A DNA stretch of 64,000 nucleotides from UBA7672 sp044224605 (GCA_044224605.1 JBGAKC010000003.1:100503-164502); one strand, 5' to 3'; shown: positions 52,822-61,726, counted from the stretch's first letter. Notes: generated from the sequence alone by a model not told the origin. Translations and numbers: made by a program.

Positions 52822-53694
52822 CTATTCGAATTCTGGCTCGGCCGGGAAGACATCCGTCGGGAAATCCGCCGACACCGTGTTAGGGAAATGCGGATCGCGC
52901 TTCTGCATGAAGCTTTCGATCCCTTCCTTCACGTCAGTTGACTGGCCACGCATCTGGATGCCGCGACTGTCGAGCTTGTGCGCGTCCATCGGATGCGCTG
53001 TACCCATCATGCGCCACATCAGCTGACGCGACCAGGCGATCGACACCGGGGCGGACTTCTCGGTCACACGATGGGCCAGTTCCATCGCGGCGGGCAGGAG
53101 ATCGTCAGGCGCGTGCAGCGACTGGACCAGTCCCGTTTGCTTGGCCTCGTTCGCATCGAACACGCGGCCGGAGTAGACCCAGTCCAGCGCCGTCGGCATG
53201 CCGACCAGGCGCGGCAGGAACCAGCTCGAGCATGCTTCGGGAGTGATGCCCCGCCGCGCGAACACGAAGCCGAATTTGGCAGCCGTCGAGGCCAGCCGGA
53301 AATCCATCGGCAGCTGCATCGTGACACCGACGCCCACCGCCGCGCCGTTCACGGCTGCGATCACCGGCTTGAGGCTGCGGAAGATGCGCAGCGTCACGCG
53401 GCCGCCGCCATCGCGCCGGACGCCGTTCGCGATGATTTCCTCGCCCGCAGCACGCTTGGTGTAGTTGAACGTGTCCGCTCCTGCGATGCCAAGCTCGGCC
53501 CCCGCGCAGAACGCCCGGCCCGATCCCGTCACGATCACGGCGCGGATCGCATCGTCCGCGTCGGTGACGTCGAACAACTGGATCATCTCGCGCATCACGA
53601 CGGGCGTGAACGTGTTCATCTTGTCGGGACGGTTGAACGTCACAACGGCGACGCCGTCCGTGACCTTGAAGTCGAACATCGTGAAATCGGGCAT
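52822..53694 (-). CDS. Enoyl-CoA hydratase/isomerase family protein (crotonase)
   Basis: The 290-residue product has the crotonase core: 'VAVVTFNRPDKMNTFTPVVMREMIQLFD', oxyanion-hole stretch 'VIVTGSGRAFCAGAELG', 'PVIAAVNGAAVGVGVTMQLPMDFRLAS', 'KFGFVFARRGITPEACSSWFLPRLVG'. It probably acts in fatty acid or similar acyl-CoA catabolism. Its start lies 12 bases after the cdd stop on the same strand, so the two may share a transcript. Confidence 0.92.
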   Translation of the reverse strand: MPDFTMFDFKVTDGVAVVTFNRPDKMNTFTPVVMREMIQLFDVTDADDAIRAVIVTGSGRAFCAGAELGIAGADTFNYTKRAAGEEIIANGVRRDGGGRVTLRIFRSLKPVIAAVNGAAVGVGVTMQLPMDFRLASTAAKFGFVFARRGITPEACSSWFLPRLVGMPTALDWVYSGRVFDANEAKQTGLVQSLHAPDDLLPAAMELAHRVTEKSAPVSIAWSRQLMWRMMGTAHPMDAHKLDSRGIQMRGQSTDVKEGIESFMQKRDPHFPNTVSADFPTDVFPAEPEFE

Positions 53695-53706
53695 GGGAAC
53701 CGTCCG

Positions 53707-54114
53707 TCAGAGCTTGAAGGGAGAAGGAAGAAGATCGGCGAGAGGCTTAGTTCCGACACCGTCTATCCAGACCGGCGTGTCAGGCATCATGAATTCCACC
53801 ATCACCTGCCGGCAGGCGCCGCAGGGCATTCGTGTGCGCTCGCCCTCGTGCGGATGGTCGTCGGCGCCGGCGCTGACTGCCAGCGCGGCGATCTTCGCGC
53901 GAGGATACCGGGTGATCGCAGCGAAGATGGCCACGCGCTCGGCGCAGCAGGTGAGCCCGAAACTGGCGTTCTCGATGTTCGCGCCGGTCACACAGGCGCC
54001 GTTGTCCATCAGTACGGCTGCCCCGACGTGGAATTTCGAGTAGGGAGCATAGGCAAGGCCTCGCGCATCGCGTGCGGCGTCGGCGAGATTGCGGATGGCT
54101 GTGCTGTCTGGCAT
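53707..54114 (-). CDS. cdd: Cytidine deaminase
   Basis: The 135-residue product is a homotetrameric-type cytidine deaminase: 'YAPYSKFHVGAAVLMDNGACVTGANIENASFGLTCCAERVAIFAAI' contains the zinc ligand and catalytic Glu (C-A-E), and 'MPCGACRQVMVEFM' supplies the other two zinc Cys. It deaminates cytidine and deoxycytidine in pyrimidine salvage. ATG 54114 is chosen since the family N-terminus starts there and the divergent gene's start lies 44 bases away. Confidence 0.94.
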   Translation of the reverse strand: MPDSTAIRNLADAARDARGLAYAPYSKFHVGAAVLMDNGACVTGANIENASFGLTCCAERVAIFAAITRYPRAKIAALAVSAGADDHPHEGERTRMPCGACRQVMVEFMMPDTPVWIDGVGTKPLADLLPSPFKL

Positions 54115-54157
54115 CGCAACGGACCCTTCGGGGCCGGGCAATCTGGAGAGGGATCGG

Positions 54158-54823
54158 GTGCAAGGCAAGCGCGCAATCGCGACACTGGAGGACGCCATCG
54201 CGTTCATCCGCGCCAACACGCGCGTGGCGCAGGTCCCGGGCCTGCCCCTGCGGTTACACCAGGCCGATGAGCTGACACCACTCTGGGAGGCTACCGAGAA
54301 GGATCTTGCCGCCGCCAATGTCGCCCCGCCCTTCTGGGCCTTCCCATGGGCCGGCGGCCAGGCGCTGTCGCGCTATGTGACCGACCATCCTGAAGTGGTT
54401 CGCGGCAAGCGCGTGCTGGATATCGCCTCCGGCTCAGGTCTCGTCGCCGTCGCTGCGGCGCTTGCAGGCGCCGCTGAAGTCGCTGCCAACGACATCGATC
54501 CGATCTGCGAGGCCGCCGTCGCCATCAACGCTGAACTCAACGGCGTTACGATCCGCTTCGTCGCCGGCAGCCTGCTCGACGGCGACCCGCCGCCCTTCGA
54601 TGTCGTGCTGGCGGCGGACGTGTTCTACGAGCAGCGCCCCGCCCAGATGTTCCGCGCCTTCCTCGAACGCTGCCATGCCGCCGGCGCAACCATCTTCGCA
54701 GGCGATCCAGGCCGCACGTACTTCCCGCGCGACGCCTTCCGGGAGGTCGCCGAATACGCCGTCGAGACGACGACCGAGATCGAGAATCACCCGATCCAGA
54801 CTGCGCGCGTGTGGACGCTCTAA
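54158..54823 (+). CDS. Class I SAM methyltransferase (ETFB-lysine methyltransferase-like), GTG start
   Basis: The 221-residue product has SAM motif I 'VLDIASGSGLVAVAAALAGA', the acidic 'ANDIDPICEAAVAINAELNG' and 'FDVVLAADVFYEQRPA', the (D/x)xxY-like motif of the METTL20/nicotinamide-methyltransferase-like group; 'PPFWAFPWAGGQALSRY' upstream of motif I is also typical. Bacterial members methylate lysines of electron transfer flavoprotein beta. GTG 54158 is preceded by GGAGAGGG at five bases. Divergent from cdd. Confidence 0.87.
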   Translation: MQGKRAIATLEDAIAFIRANTRVAQVPGLPLRLHQADELTPLWEATEKDLAAANVAPPFWAFPWAGGQALSRYVTDHPEVVRGKRVLDIASGSGLVAVAAALAGAAEVAANDIDPICEAAVAINAELNGVTIRFVAGSLLDGDPPPFDVVLAADVFYEQRPAQMFRAFLERCHAAGATIFAGDPGRTYFPRDAFREVAEYAVETTTEIENHPIQTARVWTL

Positions 54824-55119
54824 GGCCTGGGGTCGAACCCTTTCGCCATGATCACCACGGCGTCGGCGCCTGCCTTCCGGTCCTTCGCGATCGCCTGGTA
54901 CTCCGGCGATGCGCCGAACCGGCGCGCCTCGGCCTCGTTGGGGAACGCCAGGATCACGATCTTGTCGCGCGGCCAGTCGCCCTCGAGCACGACCGGCGCT
55001 TCATCGGCGACCAGCACCTTCGCGTTGAACTTCGCGAACACAGCGGGAAACGCCCTCTGGTAACGGCGATAGGCGTCGACGTCGGTGAACTTGAGCTGCG
55101 CGATCGAATATACGGTCAT
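54820..55119 (-). CDS. DUF1330 domain protein
   Basis: The 99-residue product is a dimeric alpha/beta-barrel-type DUF1330 protein: 'YSIAQLKFTDVDAYRRYQRAFPAVFAKFNAKVLVADEAPVVLEGDWPRDKIVILAFPNEAEARRFGASPEYQAI'. Function unproven. Its stop overlaps the convergent methyltransferase stop region by four bases, and it follows the VOC gene by two bases in a LysR-VOC-DUF1330 unit. Confidence 0.92.
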   Translation of the reverse strand: MTVYSIAQLKFTDVDAYRRYQRAFPAVFAKFNAKVLVADEAPVVLEGDWPRDKIVILAFPNEAEARRFGASPEYQAIAKDRKAGADAVVIMAKGFDPRP

Positions 55120-55121
55120 CG

Positions 55122-55901
55122 CTACACCAGCAGGAAGCGCACGCCGCAGAGATCGACGTGATCCTCGCCGCAGGGCACGCCGGCCTTCACGGCGTTGGCG
55201 AGGATCGTGGCGTTGTCCTTCGTTCTCAGGTGAACCGCACGCAGACCTTCGCCGCGATCGTCACGGAGCGGACCGAAATGGACAAAGCCCTGGTCGAGGC
55301 GAATATCTAGCCCGCCTCCCTCATTCTTCTTCAGCGGCCGCTGCAGCAGATGACTCCAGCGCGCCGCGAGGTCTGCAGGATCGGGCGACTGGATCGCCGC
55401 GCCGGCGATCTGCGCGACCGTCGTCGAGCGGTCGTGCTCGCGCCATTTCGGCCCTGCCCATTTGTAGGATCCGTCCATCGCATCGTCCGGCGAATGGCGG
55501 TCGACCGACAGCAGGCATCCGCCCGTATCGCGCGGATGCAGGTGCAACGCCTCGCCCGTCAGCCCCCACTCGGTGGACTTCAGATCCTCGACCAGCCGCA
55601 CGCCTTCGGCCTTGAAATGCTCGCGCCGCGTTTCGAGGTTGTCGCAGTCAACAATGTACATGTAGCCGCCATCGCCCTTGCGGCGCTCGATATAGCGGCC
55701 GGCGGCTGTGTTCGGCTGCGTGGGGGAAACCACTTCTAGGAACGTGCCGCCCGCCGCGAAGAGCGCGTTGTGCAAGCCGTACTTGCCGACGCCCGGATCG
55801 CGGAAACAGATTTCGAGGCCGAGGACGTCAGCGATCTGCTTCTCGACCCTGGCGAGGTCGCTCGCCACCAGGCAGATCTGCCTCAGCCGAAGATAACCCA
55901 T
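55122..55901 (-). CDS. VOC / glyoxalase-like domain protein
   Basis: The 259-residue product has a VOC module in its first 130 residues ('LRQICLVASDLARVEKQIADVLGLEICFRDPGVGKYGLHNALFAAGGTFLEVVSP') and a second, weaker VOC-like half ('VAQIAGAAIQSPDPADLAARWSHLLQRPL...IRLDQGFVHFGPL'). It resembles glyoxalase_3-like/2,3-dihydroxybiphenyl-dioxygenase-related proteins. It lies 11 bases after the lysR gene on the same strand; the substrate is unknown. Confidence 0.86.
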   Translation of the reverse strand: MGYLRLRQICLVASDLARVEKQIADVLGLEICFRDPGVGKYGLHNALFAAGGTFLEVVSPTQPNTAAGRYIERRKGDGGYMYIVDCDNLETRREHFKAEGVRLVEDLKSTEWGLTGEALHLHPRDTGGCLLSVDRHSPDDAMDGSYKWAGPKWREHDRSTTVAQIAGAAIQSPDPADLAARWSHLLQRPLKKNEGGGLDIRLDQGFVHFGPLRDDRGEGLRAVHLRTKDNATILANAVKAGVPCGEDHVDLCGVRFLLV

Positions 55902-55912
55902 CGCGCCTCTCC

Positions 55913-56827
55913 CTATCTGCTCTGTCCTCTTCCTTCGATCATATGCCGGAGAGCGGCCGTGCGCGAAGCGATGAAATCGTTGAAGGCGCGGACATGGGGC
56001 AGATTCCGCATTTCCTCCCGCGTTATCAGAAGGAGGTCATAATCCGCCTCATCGAACAGGAAGCATAGCTGCAGCTCCGGATCGAGCTCGCCCAGCATGC
56101 AGGGAATTCCGCCAACCCCCAGACCCGAGCGGATCGCCCCTGCAATGTTGAGGATGGAGGACGAGGCCTGACGGATCACAGCGCCCTTGGCCTTGGCCTC
56201 CTTCAGGAAGGCTGGGTCAAACCGGGCCAGTTCGCCTGCCCCTGCAATGATCGGATGCTTGGCCAGGTCTTCGGCGGTGCGCGGCGCGCCGTGCTCGGCC
56301 GCGTATGCTTTCGACGCGTAAACACCCCACTTGCCGGTCGCAAGCCGCCGCACAGTCACGCCATCGCCCAACGGCGCGGCCTTCGACGTGTTGGCCCGCA
56401 GCGCGATGTCAGCTTCGCCGCGCGAGATGTCGAGCCGCCGGTCGGTGATGATGGTTTCGACCTGCACGACGGGGAAGCGCTGCGTGAACTCGCGCAGCCA
56501 AGGGGTAAGCAGGCAGTCCGCCAGCACGTCATTGGTCGTCACGCGGATCATGCCGAGCAGCTTGCGGCTGCGCTGGGCGACCATCCGGCTGAAGGCTTCG
56601 ACCTCCGACTCGACCCGTTCAGCGTTCTGCACCATTGCAGCCCCGACCTCGGTCATCCGATAGCCGCCTGCAGTTTTGTCGAACAGTTTTTTGCCGAGCG
56701 CCTCTTCCAACGCTGCAACCCTGCGGGCCACCGTGGTCTGGTTAACGCCCAAAATCTTTGCTGCAGACAAGGTACTACCGCCCCTCGCCACCGCCAGAAA
56801 ATGCCTCAGATCGCCCCAGTCAAACAT
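55913..56827 (-). CDS. LysR family transcriptional regulator
   Basis: The 304-residue product has the LysR helix-turn-helix ('DLRHFLAVARGGSTLSAAKILGVNQTTVARRVAALEEALGKKLFDKTAGGYRMTEVGAAM') and an effector-binding domain ('KLLGMIRVTTNDVLADCLLTPWLREFTQRFPVVQVETIITDRRLDISRGEADIALR'). It heads a unit with the VOC and DUF1330 genes and is divergent from a glutathione S-transferase gene. A strong palindrome lies 17 bases upstream of its ATG. Confidence 0.94.
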   Translation of the reverse strand: MFDWGDLRHFLAVARGGSTLSAAKILGVNQTTVARRVAALEEALGKKLFDKTAGGYRMTEVGAAMVQNAERVESEVEAFSRMVAQRSRKLLGMIRVTTNDVLADCLLTPWLREFTQRFPVVQVETIITDRRLDISRGEADIALRANTSKAAPLGDGVTVRRLATGKWGVYASKAYAAEHGAPRTAEDLAKHPIIAGAGELARFDPAFLKEAKAKGAVIRQASSSILNIAGAIRSGLGVGGIPCMLGELDPELQLCFLFDEADYDLLLITREEMRNLPHVRAFNDFIASRTAALRHMIEGRGQSR

Positions 56828-56843
56828 GGCTCATTATGCATAT

Positions 56844-56861
56844 TTGCAGAACGCTCTGCAA
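56844..56861. promoter_or_regulatory. Candidate LysR operator
   Basis: TTGCAGA-ACGC-TCTGCAA, seven-base perfect arms with a four-base spacer, between the divergent lysR and GST genes. It contains T-N11-A spacing, the general LysR-box form. Confidence 0.68.
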
Positions 56862-56985
56862 TACTTCGGATTGAGAGCATGTGCGACAACCCATACACGG
56901 ACCCCACGGACGAGATGTCAAAGACACCGCCTAAGCAGAAGACTACTCAAGAAGACGAAGCCAAATCGTACGAGCGCCCCTCCTC

Positions 56986-57714
56986 ATGACTCCCCCGGCT
57001 CCTTCCAGGATCATCTCCCCCCCTCCTCCTCGGAAGGCGCCGGGTGTCCTTCGCCTGCACTACGACCCCGCGTCGACAACGTGCCGGCCCATCATTCTCT
57101 TCGCTTCCGAAAACCAGATTCCGGTCGACTACCAGCTGGTCGATCTGTTCTCGGACGAGAACCGCAGCGACTGGTACACGCGGCTCAATCCTAACCAGGC
57201 CGTGCCCGTGCTCGAGCATGACGGCTTCGTGCTCACCGAGAGCTCGGCCATCCTGAAATATCTCGCTGACCTCACCGACTCACGCGCTTACCCGAAAGAC
57301 CTGAAGGCCCGGGCGCGCGTCAACGAGGTGATGGACTTCTTCAACACCTACATGATGCGGGACTATGTCTATGGTCTCGTCTATTCACGCGTGCTGGCGC
57401 ACTACCGCCTGCCCGGCCCGGGCCAGAAACAGTTCATCGCCCTCCACGAGCCGCGCGCGCAGCGCAGGCTGAAGGCGCTGGATACCTGGATTGGCTCCAA
57501 GAGCTTCATCTGCGGAAACGAGATCAGCATCGCCGACTATTTCGGCTCGGGCATCGTCTCGGCCGGCGAGCTGGTGAACTACGACCTGCGGCCGTGGGCC
57601 AACGTCACGCGATGGATGAACACCATGAAGTCCCTGCGTACATGGGACGAGGTTCATGCCGGCTTCTATGGCTGGTGCAGCGCGGTCGAAGCCCAGAACA
57701 AGGCGACCGCCTGA
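56986..57714 (+). CDS. Glutathione S-transferase family protein
   Basis: The 242-residue product has a thioredoxin-like N-terminal half ('LRLHYDPASTTCRPIILFASENQIPVDYQLVDLFSDENRSDWYTRLNPNQAVPVLEHDGFVLTESSAILKYLAD', with the glutathione-contacting ES pair) and an all-helical C-terminal half ('ICGNEISIADYFGSGIVSAGELVNYDLRPWANVTRWMNTM'). About 20 Pro-rich residues precede the domain; the only ATG available is 56986, which lacks a good SD. It probably responds to the LysR regulator across the divergent promoter. Confidence 0.9.
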   Translation: MTPPAPSRIISPPPPRKAPGVLRLHYDPASTTCRPIILFASENQIPVDYQLVDLFSDENRSDWYTRLNPNQAVPVLEHDGFVLTESSAILKYLADLTDSRAYPKDLKARARVNEVMDFFNTYMMRDYVYGLVYSRVLAHYRLPGPGQKQFIALHEPRAQRRLKALDTWIGSKSFICGNEISIADYFGSGIVSAGELVNYDLRPWANVTRWMNTMKSLRTWDEVHAGFYGWCSAVEAQNKATA

Positions 57715-57744
57715 AGCAATAACAAGAAGACTGAGGAAACGAGA

Positions 57745-57771
57745 ATGAAGATACGCGTTCAGACGAACTGA
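57745..57771 (+). CDS. Possible eight-codon peptide MKIRVQTN
   Basis: ATG-AAG-ATA-CGC-GTT-CAG-ACG-AAC-TGA is preceded by GAGGAA (57733-57738) at a suitable distance, 31 bases after the GST stop. It could be a leader peptide or the truncated start of a longer small peptide gene. The short length makes chance likely. Confidence 0.25.
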   Translation: MKIRVQTN

Positions 57772-57876
57772 ACCACCCTGACCGGCTCTCCCATAACAAT
57801 CGGCCGGCAAATACTGAAACGAGCAAAAGCCAAACAAGTAGCGACCGGCGAGCAACGTCGGCGAAAGGAAGCACTC

Positions 57877-58455
57877 ATGTCTACGCACAAGCACAATATC
57901 CGCGCCCATGCCGCCTTCATGGCGCTGGCAGGCGTTCTCACTTCCATGCAAGCTGGTTGCAGTGGCCCCGCCGCCGCGGATCCGAATGCAGCGGCGGAGA
58001 AAGCCCCGTTCGTCCACGTCTCCGCGCTGTCGGAAGTCGACGCCGGCCGTTACCTGATCAAGATCGGCGGCTGCAATGACTGCCACACGCCGGGCTATGT
58101 CGAACAACTGGCGATGACCGGCAAGGCGATGCCGGAATCGGACTGGCTGCAAGGCAGCGATGTCGGCTTCGCCGGCCCGTGGGGCGTGAGCTATCCGGCC
58201 AACCTGCGCCTCTCGATCCAGAACATGACGGAAGAGCAGTTCATCGACCTGTCGCGCGCCGGCCAAGGCCGTCCGCCGATGCCGTGGCCGAGCCTCCAGG
58301 CGATGAGCGACAAGGACCTGAAGGCGATCTACGCCTACATCAAGTCGCTCGGACCGAAGGGCGAGACCACGCCTGCCGCGCTCTCACCGGGCGTTGCGCC
58401 GGACCGCCCGTACGTCTCGTTCGCGCCGCAGATGCCGGCGCCGAGAAAGAGCTAG
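57877..58455 (+). CDS. Cytochrome c lipoprotein
   Basis: The 192-residue product has a lipoprotein-like signal ('AGVLTSMQAGC-SG', Cys28) and one haem-c site, 'IGGCNDCHTPGY'. Downstream 'AGQGRPPMPWPSLQAMSDKDLKAIYAYIKSL' is the typical C-terminal helix of class I cytochromes c, with Met in 'PPMPWP' as candidate sixth haem ligand. AAAGGAAG lies eight bases before the ATG. It should carry electrons in the periplasm; its partner is unknown. Confidence 0.88.
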   Translation: MSTHKHNIRAHAAFMALAGVLTSMQAGCSGPAAADPNAAAEKAPFVHVSALSEVDAGRYLIKIGGCNDCHTPGYVEQLAMTGKAMPESDWLQGSDVGFAGPWGVSYPANLRLSIQNMTEEQFIDLSRAGQGRPPMPWPSLQAMSDKDLKAIYAYIKSLGPKGETTPAALSPGVAPDRPYVSFAPQMPAPRKS

Positions 58456-58525
58456 TCGCCTGACGATCCAGCGACACGGAAAATCCGGCGCCGGAAAAAC
58501 AAAAAAGAGAAGAAAGAACCTTCCA

Positions 58526-59434
58526 ATGACTGCCCACCTCCCCATGCCCTCCACCCAGGCTGCGAACAAATCGTCCAGACCGACGATGCGTTTCCTCTAC
58601 CCGCTCGCAGCTGTCTGCCTTGCCGCCGTATTCATCGCGCCCTCCCCGGGTGAAGCGCAGACGGGCTCGAAGCTGCGTCCCGACCAGGAACGTGCGATCG
58701 AGATAATGCTTAAGGATGTCGAGCCGGCGATGCGTCCGGCGGCCCGCGCGCAACTTGCTGCGACGTTTGGCAATTTCAGCGAAGCGCAGATCGCGATGAT
58801 GATCGCCAAGATGAACGAGAACAAGGCCGCCGAAGCGAAAGCGCCAAAGCCTGTCGTCGAGGTCGAAACCGTCGCAACGCCGGCGGACCTCGCCTACAAC
58901 AAGGCGCAGTTCGAGCCGGTGATCCGCAGGCACCACGCTATCCAGAAGAAGTTCGATGCGTTCGTGAACGCGAAACTCCCGGCCTACTGCCCCGGCCGCG
59001 ACCAGTACGCCCGCTTCGGCTCGGCCTGGCGCTATGAACAGGGTCAGTTCATGATGGATAGCGCGCTCGCCACGTGGAATGTCGAGACTAATGTCACGGT
59101 CGCCGCGGAGGCCTATGCGCCGAAGGATGGCCGCTACAATTTCGACTTCTCGAAAGTGCGCATGACGTATGACGAGAAGGCGGTCGACGCCGCGATCAAG
59201 ACGGCGTGCGACAAGGTTCATGCGGCCGGCAAGGAATTCCTCGCCAAGGTTGATCCGCTCATCGCGAAGAAGGACTGGGACGGCGCGTTCAAGGCCGAGC
59301 GTTCTGCGCAAGCGAAGCTCGAACCGATCCGCGCCGAACTGCAGGCCAGGTTCGACAAGCTCTCGCCGGGTGACTTCACCCAGATTCAGCTCGCCCTGAT
59401 GAACGGGACCAGGATCAAGTCTTCGACGAAGTGA
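58526..59434 (+). CDS. Secreted protein of unknown function
   Basis: The 302-residue product has a membrane/signal segment at about residues 21-45 ('MRFLYPLAAVCLAAVFIAPSPGEA-Q'); the true start may be the internal ATG at 58586, which begins directly at it. The mature part is helical and charged, with 'LRPDQERAIEIMLKDVEPAMRPAARAQLAATFGNFSEAQIAMMI' and an Ala/Lys linker. Two Cys residues ('AYCPGR', 'TACDKV') may pair. I recognise no family. It follows the cytochrome c gene by 70 bases and ends in a strong terminator, so the two may be one unit. Confidence 0.75.
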   Translation: MTAHLPMPSTQAANKSSRPTMRFLYPLAAVCLAAVFIAPSPGEAQTGSKLRPDQERAIEIMLKDVEPAMRPAARAQLAATFGNFSEAQIAMMIAKMNENKAAEAKAPKPVVEVETVATPADLAYNKAQFEPVIRRHHAIQKKFDAFVNAKLPAYCPGRDQYARFGSAWRYEQGQFMMDSALATWNVETNVTVAAEAYAPKDGRYNFDFSKVRMTYDEKAVDAAIKTACDKVHAAGKEFLAKVDPLIAKKDWDGAFKAERSAQAKLEPIRAELQARFDKLSPGDFTQIQLALMNGTRIKSSTK

Positions 59435-59513
59435 CGGAATAGGACGGTCGCTCAATCCCCCCGGAGCTCAAAGCCGCACCAAAGAAGGCGGCAGACCGTC
59501 CACCAACTCCGAC

Positions 59514-59555
59514 GGCGCAGGCCCGCGATCCCCAGCGGCCTGCGCCTTTTGTTTT
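59514..59555 (+). terminator. Intrinsic terminator after the 58526 gene
   Basis: Ten-base perfect arms GGCGCAGGCC / GGCCTGCGCC (59514-59546) with a 13-base loop, then TTTTGTTTT. It ends where priA begins to be read in the opposite direction. Confidence 0.85.
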
Positions 59556-61726
59556 CACATGAAGCTGTAGGGTTCGACGTCGAGCGCGACGCGCACGGCC
59601 GACGGCAGTTTCACACGTTCCTTCCAGGCTGCGAGGAAAGCCGAGAGATCGACATTGCGATCCGAGCGGATGAGAAAGCGGCGGCGATGCCGGCCACGCA
59701 GGATGGTGATCGGCGCAGGCGCAGGGCCCCACACTTCGATCCCGGACGCGTTGGGCTGGGCAGCGGCGAAAGCGGCGGCTGACTCGTTCGCCTGCTCTGC
59801 ACTCCCCGCCGAGATGATGACGGCGCCGAGCCGTCCGAAGGGTGGGAAACCGACAAGGCGGCGCTGGTCCATCTCGTGACCAATGAACGCATCGCGATCG
59901 CCAGCCGCCAGCAGCGAGATCGCCGGGCTTTCCGGCGCATAGGTCTGGATGATGGCGCGGCCCGGCTTGTCGGCGCGACCGGCGCGGCCGGCCACCTGCA
60001 ACAGCAACTGGAATGTCCGCTCGCCCGCGCGTAAATCGCCGCCCCGCAGGCCAGCGTCGGCATCGACCACGCCAACCAGCGTGAGGCTTGGGAAGTTGTG
60101 CCCCTTGGCGACGATCTGCGTGCCGATGAGGATGTCGATGGCGCCGGCCTCCATGCGCGCAATCAGTTCGCGCAGGGCGTCAGGCGAGGCGACGGTGTCG
60201 GATGACAGCACCTCGACGCGCGAACCATGGAAGCGCGTGTGCACTTCCTCCGCCAGCCGTTCGACGCCCGGACCGACGCCCGTGAGCGAGCCCCTGGCGC
60301 CACAGTTGGGACACGCGAGCGGCTTGTCCATCGTGTAGCCGGTAAGATGGCAGACGAGCTTGCCGCTGTAACGATGCTCAACCAGCCATGAGTCCGTATC
60401 CGGCGCTTTCAGCCGCTCGCCACAGGCGCGGCACAGCACGAGCGGCGCATAGCCACGACGGTTCAGGAACAGCAGAGCCTGCTCCTTCGCCGCCAGTGTG
60501 CTCTGGATGGCGGCGGCAAGGTCCGGCCCGATCCAGCGGCCCGGCTCTGGCGGTGAAGCGCGCATATCCGCCAGCGCGATCGAGGGAAGCTGCGAAATGC
60601 CGGGGCGAGCGCTGAGCTTGAGATGCGAGTATCTGCCCTGCTGCGCGTTGGCGAGCGTCTCGAGCGACGGCGTCGCCGAGGCCAGCACGATGGTGAACTG
60701 CTCGATCGAGGCGCGCAGCACGGCAAGATCGCGCGCATGATAGATGACGCCCTCTTCCTGCTTGTAGGATTGGTCGTGTTCCTCATCGACCACGATCAAC
60801 CGCAATTTCTTGTACGGCAGGAACAGCGCCGAGCGCGCGCCGACGACAATGCGCGCCCTGCCCGCCGCAACCTCGCGCCAGACGCGGCGGCGCGCGGAGG
60901 AGCCCGCCGCCGAATGCCATTCGGCCGGGATGACGCCGAAGCGTTCCTCGAAGCGCGACGTCACCGCCTGCGTCAGCGCGATCTCGGGCAGCAGGACCAG
61001 AACCTGCGCGTCGGGGTCCTGTCGCAACGCTTCGGCGATGGCCTCGAAATAGACTTCGGTCTTGCCCGAGCCCGTCACGCCATCGAGCAGCGCCACGCGG
61101 AACTGAAGCTCGCGCACGCGGTTGCGAAGATAATCAGCTGCCTCGCTCTGTTCTTCCGTGAGATTGCGCGACGGCAACTCCGGATCAGGCAGTGGGAATG
61201 GCGGATCAAGCGAACGCTCGACATGCATCAGGGCTCCAGCATCAAGCAGGCCCTTCACCACGCCGGATGAGACGCCGGCGGCGCGCGCAAGTTCGGCGCC
61301 TGACAGAGGCGCTCCAGCTTCGGCGAGCACTTTCTCGCGCGCAGGCGTCATCCGGTCCGGCGTCTCGCCCGAGGCGACAACCAACGTTTCGACCGGCGGT
61401 TCGTCCAGCGCCTCGCGCGAGCGCATCGCCATGGCGAGAACATTGCCGACGGGCGCACAGATGTATTTCGCGGCGCGCTCAATGAAGGTGCGCATCGACT
61501 CGGGCAGCGGAGACGCGGTGCTGATCACTTCCAGCACCGGCTTCAGTTTGCGGTTGCTGGGCGCGCCGCGCACGCTCCAGACGACGCCAATCATCTCGCG
61601 CGGCCCGAGCGGCACAACGACAAAGCTGCCCACCGGCGCATCAACGCCTTCGGGCAGTTCGTAATCGAACGGCTCCGGCAGGGGCTGCGGCAGCAGCACC
61701 GAGACGATTCGGGGTGAAATCGGCAT
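59555..61726 (-). CDS. priA: Primosomal protein N' (replication restart helicase PriA), one zinc site lost
   Basis: The 723-residue product has the PriA DNA-binding N-terminus ('VSVLLPQPLPEPFDYELP', 'VGSFVVVPLGPREMIGVVW'), Walker A 'GVTGSGKTEVYFEAI' (216-223), 'DEEHDQSYKQEE' (314-325), 'LASATPSLET' and C-terminal helicase motifs 'GTQIVAKGHNFPSLTLVGVVDAD', 'LLQVAGRAGRADKPG'. Zinc-site Cys are partly missing: C432/C435 and C472/C475 remain, but the usual C-P-N-C is A-P-D-T (441-444) and C-H-x-C is C-H-L-T (459-462). The likely start is ATG 61726; an upstream ATG at 61777 is possible. It reloads DnaB at stalled forks. Confidence 0.95.
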   Translation of the reverse strand: MPISPRIVSVLLPQPLPEPFDYELPEGVDAPVGSFVVVPLGPREMIGVVWSVRGAPSNRKLKPVLEVISTASPLPESMRTFIERAAKYICAPVGNVLAMAMRSREALDEPPVETLVVASGETPDRMTPAREKVLAEAGAPLSGAELARAAGVSSGVVKGLLDAGALMHVERSLDPPFPLPDPELPSRNLTEEQSEAADYLRNRVRELQFRVALLDGVTGSGKTEVYFEAIAEALRQDPDAQVLVLLPEIALTQAVTSRFEERFGVIPAEWHSAAGSSARRRVWREVAAGRARIVVGARSALFLPYKKLRLIVVDEEHDQSYKQEEGVIYHARDLAVLRASIEQFTIVLASATPSLETLANAQQGRYSHLKLSARPGISQLPSIALADMRASPPEPGRWIGPDLAAAIQSTLAAKEQALLFLNRRGYAPLVLCRACGERLKAPDTDSWLVEHRYSGKLVCHLTGYTMDKPLACPNCGARGSLTGVGPGVERLAEEVHTRFHGSRVEVLSSDTVASPDALRELIARMEAGAIDILIGTQIVAKGHNFPSLTLVGVVDADAGLRGGDLRAGERTFQLLLQVAGRAGRADKPGRAIIQTYAPESPAISLLAAGDRDAFIGHEMDQRRLVGFPPFGRLGAVIISAGSAEQANESAAAFAAAQPNASGIEVWGPAPAPITILRGRHRRRFLIRSDRNVDLSAFLAAWKERVKLPSAVRVALDVEPYSFM

